From contig JALLAP010002497.1 in assembly GCA_036939355.1 (NCBI GenBank), positions 1 to 10,046 of the forward strand: a DNA stretch of 10,046 bases, read 5' to 3'. This document shows, in pieces, positions 8,701-10,046 of this stretch. The notes under the pieces are model-generated. The model was not told the DNA's origin. It saw only the letters and a list, made by a program, of their open reading frames with translations, and searched no databases. Each line of letters begins with the position of its first letter. Within the stretch, counting starts at the first letter, position 1. The stretch is from Thalassiosira profunda. Lineage: Eukaryota > Bacillariophyta > Thalassiosirophyceae > Thalassiosirales > Thalassiosiraceae. Made by a program: the position numbers and the translations under genes.

Positions 8701-9466
8701 CACCAATGTGCTCAGGTGGTTCCTCATCATCAGACGAATCCCAATCCGAATCGCTCAAAAAGGACCCAGCGCTTTCGTCCGAGCAGGAGTCTGATCTTCT
8801 TTGATTCGACGCCACGCCAAAATCCTTGTCGGCAACCTTGATCCACGCGGCCGACTCCAGACTGTTCTGTCCCCCGAATCTCAGAGGGAACACTTGACCC
8901 AGAGATACCACCGTAATTTGATTCAACAAGCCCCCGTCCTCCAACACGGAAGCTTCCGTTTCTATCATTTCCCAGTCGGAAACAGTGAGCGGTTGGAAGG
9001 TGACGCTCTCGCCCACGGGAACATCCGACAGCGGGCGGACGGATACCACCACCGGCCCACCCGCGGCGTCGAATATCGAACGGAGGGATGGGTGCAGATC
9101 GAACGGCAGCTCGACGATGTCCTCGCATGAAGAGTTGTAGGGTCGAGAGGGACACGGTGCAGGCGACGCAGGAGCCCCACCATTGTACGACGCATATATT
9201 GCAATCTCATCACCCAGGTCCTCCTCCCCTCCATCCAAATGTCTATGAGCCCCACGGAAGACAATCTCCAACGGGATAAAGTCCACCGAGGGCTCTAGTT
9301 GCAAAGCCGCCGGGTCATCGGATGGAGATGCTGGCAGGAGCGAGGCGAGACGCCGCGCCGTTTGCGGGCCCAATCGGACGAACAAATTGCCCCCGTCGGT
9401 TTCCGGCGGCCGAGGGACGGCGATCAGCGCCAGGCCCGGGCGGGAGGGTGGCGAAGGGCCATTCAT
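5779..9466 (-). CDS. PEX1: PEX1, peroxisome biogenesis double-AAA+ ATPase
   Basis: PEX1 forms a hexamer with PEX6 that extracts ubiquitinated PEX5 receptor from the peroxisomal membrane. From the ATG at 9464-9466, and counting the repeat at 5926-6070 once, the frame is 1204 residues (human 1283, yeast 1043) and ends at TAG 5779-5781. The N-terminal part includes FQPLTVSDWEMIE...LLNQITVVSLGQVFPL (about 157-195), closely like the PEX1 N-domain. An acidic Ser-rich insert (226-251) and a long variable linker with CEYC (484-487) and CNHSC (535-539) follow. D1: Walker A GDEGSGKT (644-651), Walker B VIVLDDLDALVP (705-716). It has Asp-Asp where active AAA sites have Asp-Glu, as is usual for this D1. 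D2: SIGGL (898-902), Walker A GPPGNGKS (938-945), pore-loop RYIGASE (970-976), Walker B LIFFDEFDSLAP (993-1004), TGVTDRVVNQLL, and ATSRPDKID...LLRPGRLER with arginine fingers (1042-1061). The C-terminal TRPSL...IYKSFG helix, typical of PEX1, lies beyond the repeat. The raw sequence shows an artefactual frame break at the repeat. Confidence 0.96.
5926..6070. repeat. Perfect 72-bp direct repeat around a single N inside PEX1 (probable contig-overlap artefact)
   Basis: Bases 5926-5997 and 5999-6070 are identical over 72 positions with a single N at 5998. The 73-base period breaks the PEX1 frame by one base; counting the unit once restores it and joins the D2 helical lid to the conserved C-terminal TRPSL block. 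The architecture and unit length are the same as at 1425-1569, although the repeat sequences are unrelated. Confidence 0.93.
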
Positions 9467-9677
9467 TCCGCATAACAGGTGTGTGCAGCGTGCAGCCGCT
9501 GCGCGCTGGGGGCTGTGCGTGAGAGAGCAGGAGGTGTGATTTTAGGGGGCACGAAGGTTCCCCCTCTATCAAATGCCCCTAATTGCATGAAGGTGGAGCA
9601 CAGAAGCTAGTACCATTTATTAGAAGATGGGGATAACGGGGCAGCGCCCCCAAAGTGGCTGGGTAGAGCCCCCGCTG

Positions 9678-9690
9678 TCGGTGACACCGA
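9678..9690. repeat. 13-base palindrome TCGGTGACACCGA
   Basis: The two 6-base arms TCGGTG and CACCGA are perfect reverse complements around a central A. It lies near the middle of the PEX1/right-edge divergent region, where a dimeric transcription factor site would be plausible. It contains a TGAC core. No factor is assigned, and a chance palindrome of this size in 10 kb cannot be excluded. Confidence 0.45.
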
Positions 9691-9794
9691 GAGCAAACCG
9701 CAACGCACATCAACAACGACAACGACGCACCCGCGCCCAACCTCCCCGGCGCGGCCGAGAGAGTAGACGTTCATCAGCACAAACTCTCCACCGC

Positions 9795-9837
9795 ACGTCA
9801 TCTCACCCGCGCTCGAGTTGGAGTCATCGTTTATATG
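9795..9837 (+). promoter_or_regulatory. Candidate upstream/core promoter: ACGTCA element plus TATA-like box
   Basis: ACGTCA (9795-9800) is the reverse complement of TGACGT, the bZIP/CRE-type half site; in the diatom Phaeodactylum such hexamers have been described as CO2/cAMP-responsive elements. TTTATATG (9830-9837) follows 30 bases later and is about 90 bases before the putative ATG at 9928. Spacing is compatible with a promoter for the right-edge gene, but hexamers are common by chance. Confidence 0.3.
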
Positions 9838-9927
9838 CGCAAAGCCTCGGCATTTGGCCCCTCAGCTTGTGCACGCTGAGAACACCAAACAGGCACCGAG
9901 AGGAAAGAACTAACAGCAATTGCAACG

Positions 9928-10046
9928 ATGTCGACCCAACAAACTTCCTCGTCCAAAACGGATGCCCCTGATATTGTCCCAAATCATCGCTCTGCCGAGG
10001 CAACTCACGCGCCACAATATTCTGGCCAAAACGAGCCAACGGCACC
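9928..10046 (+). CDS. Putative N-terminus of an unrecognised protein, cut by window edge
   Basis: An ATG at 9928-9930 (context GCAACG-ATG-TCG) opens a frame that stays open for 39 codons to the end of the window. The translation begins MSTQQTSSSKTDAPDIV and is rich in Ser, Thr, Gln, Pro and His, with no hydrophobic signal sequence; it looks like a disordered N-terminal tail. Support comes from the position: it is divergent from PEX1, follows the strand alternation of the window, and has a TATA-like motif upstream. No family can be named from this fragment, and coding status is not certain. Confidence 0.45.
   Translation, partial: MSTQQTSSSKTDAPDIVPNHRSAEATHAPQYSGQNEPTA

Larger units (their letters stand above)
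9467..9927. promoter_or_regulatory. Divergent intergenic region between PEX1 (-) and the right-edge gene (+)
   Basis: These 461 bases separate two start codons and should hold both promoters. Visible elements: a 6-bp inverted repeat AGGGGG/CCCCCT with a 10-base loop (9544-9565), whose left arm could instead pair GGGGCA (9546-9551) with TGCCCC (9574-9579); GGGGC/GCCCC around AGC (9638-9650); a 13-base palindrome at 9678-9690; an AACGACAACGAC run near 9712-9725; an ACGTCA at 9795-9800; and a TATA-like TTTATATG at 9830-9837. Open frames crossing here have no recognisable protein content. I see no RNA gene. Confidence 0.6.

Noticed and set aside
9627..9971. A 114-codon open frame on the plus strand in the right intergenic region
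   Set aside because: It is Arg/Pro/Ser-rich, lacks any motif, spans the likely promoter, and overlaps the more plausible ATG frame at 9928.
1..10046. CRISPR array, insertion sequence, tRNA/rRNA gene or defence-like operon
   Set aside because: No regularly spaced repeats beyond the two N-centred artefacts, no transposase motifs or terminal inverted repeats, no tRNA B-box-like signal in the spacers, and all major frames are explained by housekeeping genes.

Overview
This is nuclear DNA from a eukaryote, most likely an alga with a secondary plastid; a photosynthetic stramenopile such as a diatom fits best. TELO2 and PEX1 are eukaryote-specific. The Rieske protein starts with a signal-peptide-like stretch followed by an Arg/Ser-rich, transit-peptide-like stretch with a Phe near the expected cleavage point. 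The genes are long, GC-moderate, closely packed, and show no introns I can detect. The genus cannot be read from the window.

Layout, left to right, with strictly alternating strands. (1) Positions 1-906 (+): the 3' part of an organellar RsmH/MraW-type 16S rRNA (cytosine-N4) methyltransferase, cut by the window edge. (2) 959-4319 (-): a TELO2/Tel2 homologue, the PIKK-maturation co-chaperone. (3) 4320-4711: a shared divergent promoter region with a very strong G-quadruplex motif. (4) 4712-5665 (+): a probably plastid-targeted Rieske [2Fe-2S] protein with an enlarged cluster-binding loop. (5) 5779-9466 (-): PEX1, the peroxisomal double-AAA ATPase. (6) 9467-9927: a second divergent intergenic region with small inverted repeats and possible core-promoter elements. 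(7) 9928 to the end (+): the probable start of an unrecognised gene.

Two breaks matter to any user of this sequence. TELO2 and PEX1 are each interrupted by a perfect 72-bp direct repeat whose copies are separated by a single N (1425-1569 and 5926-6070). Each adds 73 bases and shifts the frame by one. Counting each repeat once restores single open frames of 1095 and 1204 residues and joins conserved family motifs across the junctions. Identical 72-bp lengths at two unrelated places point to unmerged contig overlaps from a k-mer assembler, not to biology or pseudogenes.

The genes do not form a pathway. They are unrelated housekeeping genes for organellar ribosome modification, PIKK assembly, redox/Fe-S chemistry and peroxisome import. 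I found no mobile element, CRISPR array, tRNA/rRNA gene or defence-like system. The more interesting biological points are the unusual Rieske loop, the promoter G-quadruplex, a conserved-position acidic phospho-tract in TELO2, and a paired-cysteine insert in PEX1.
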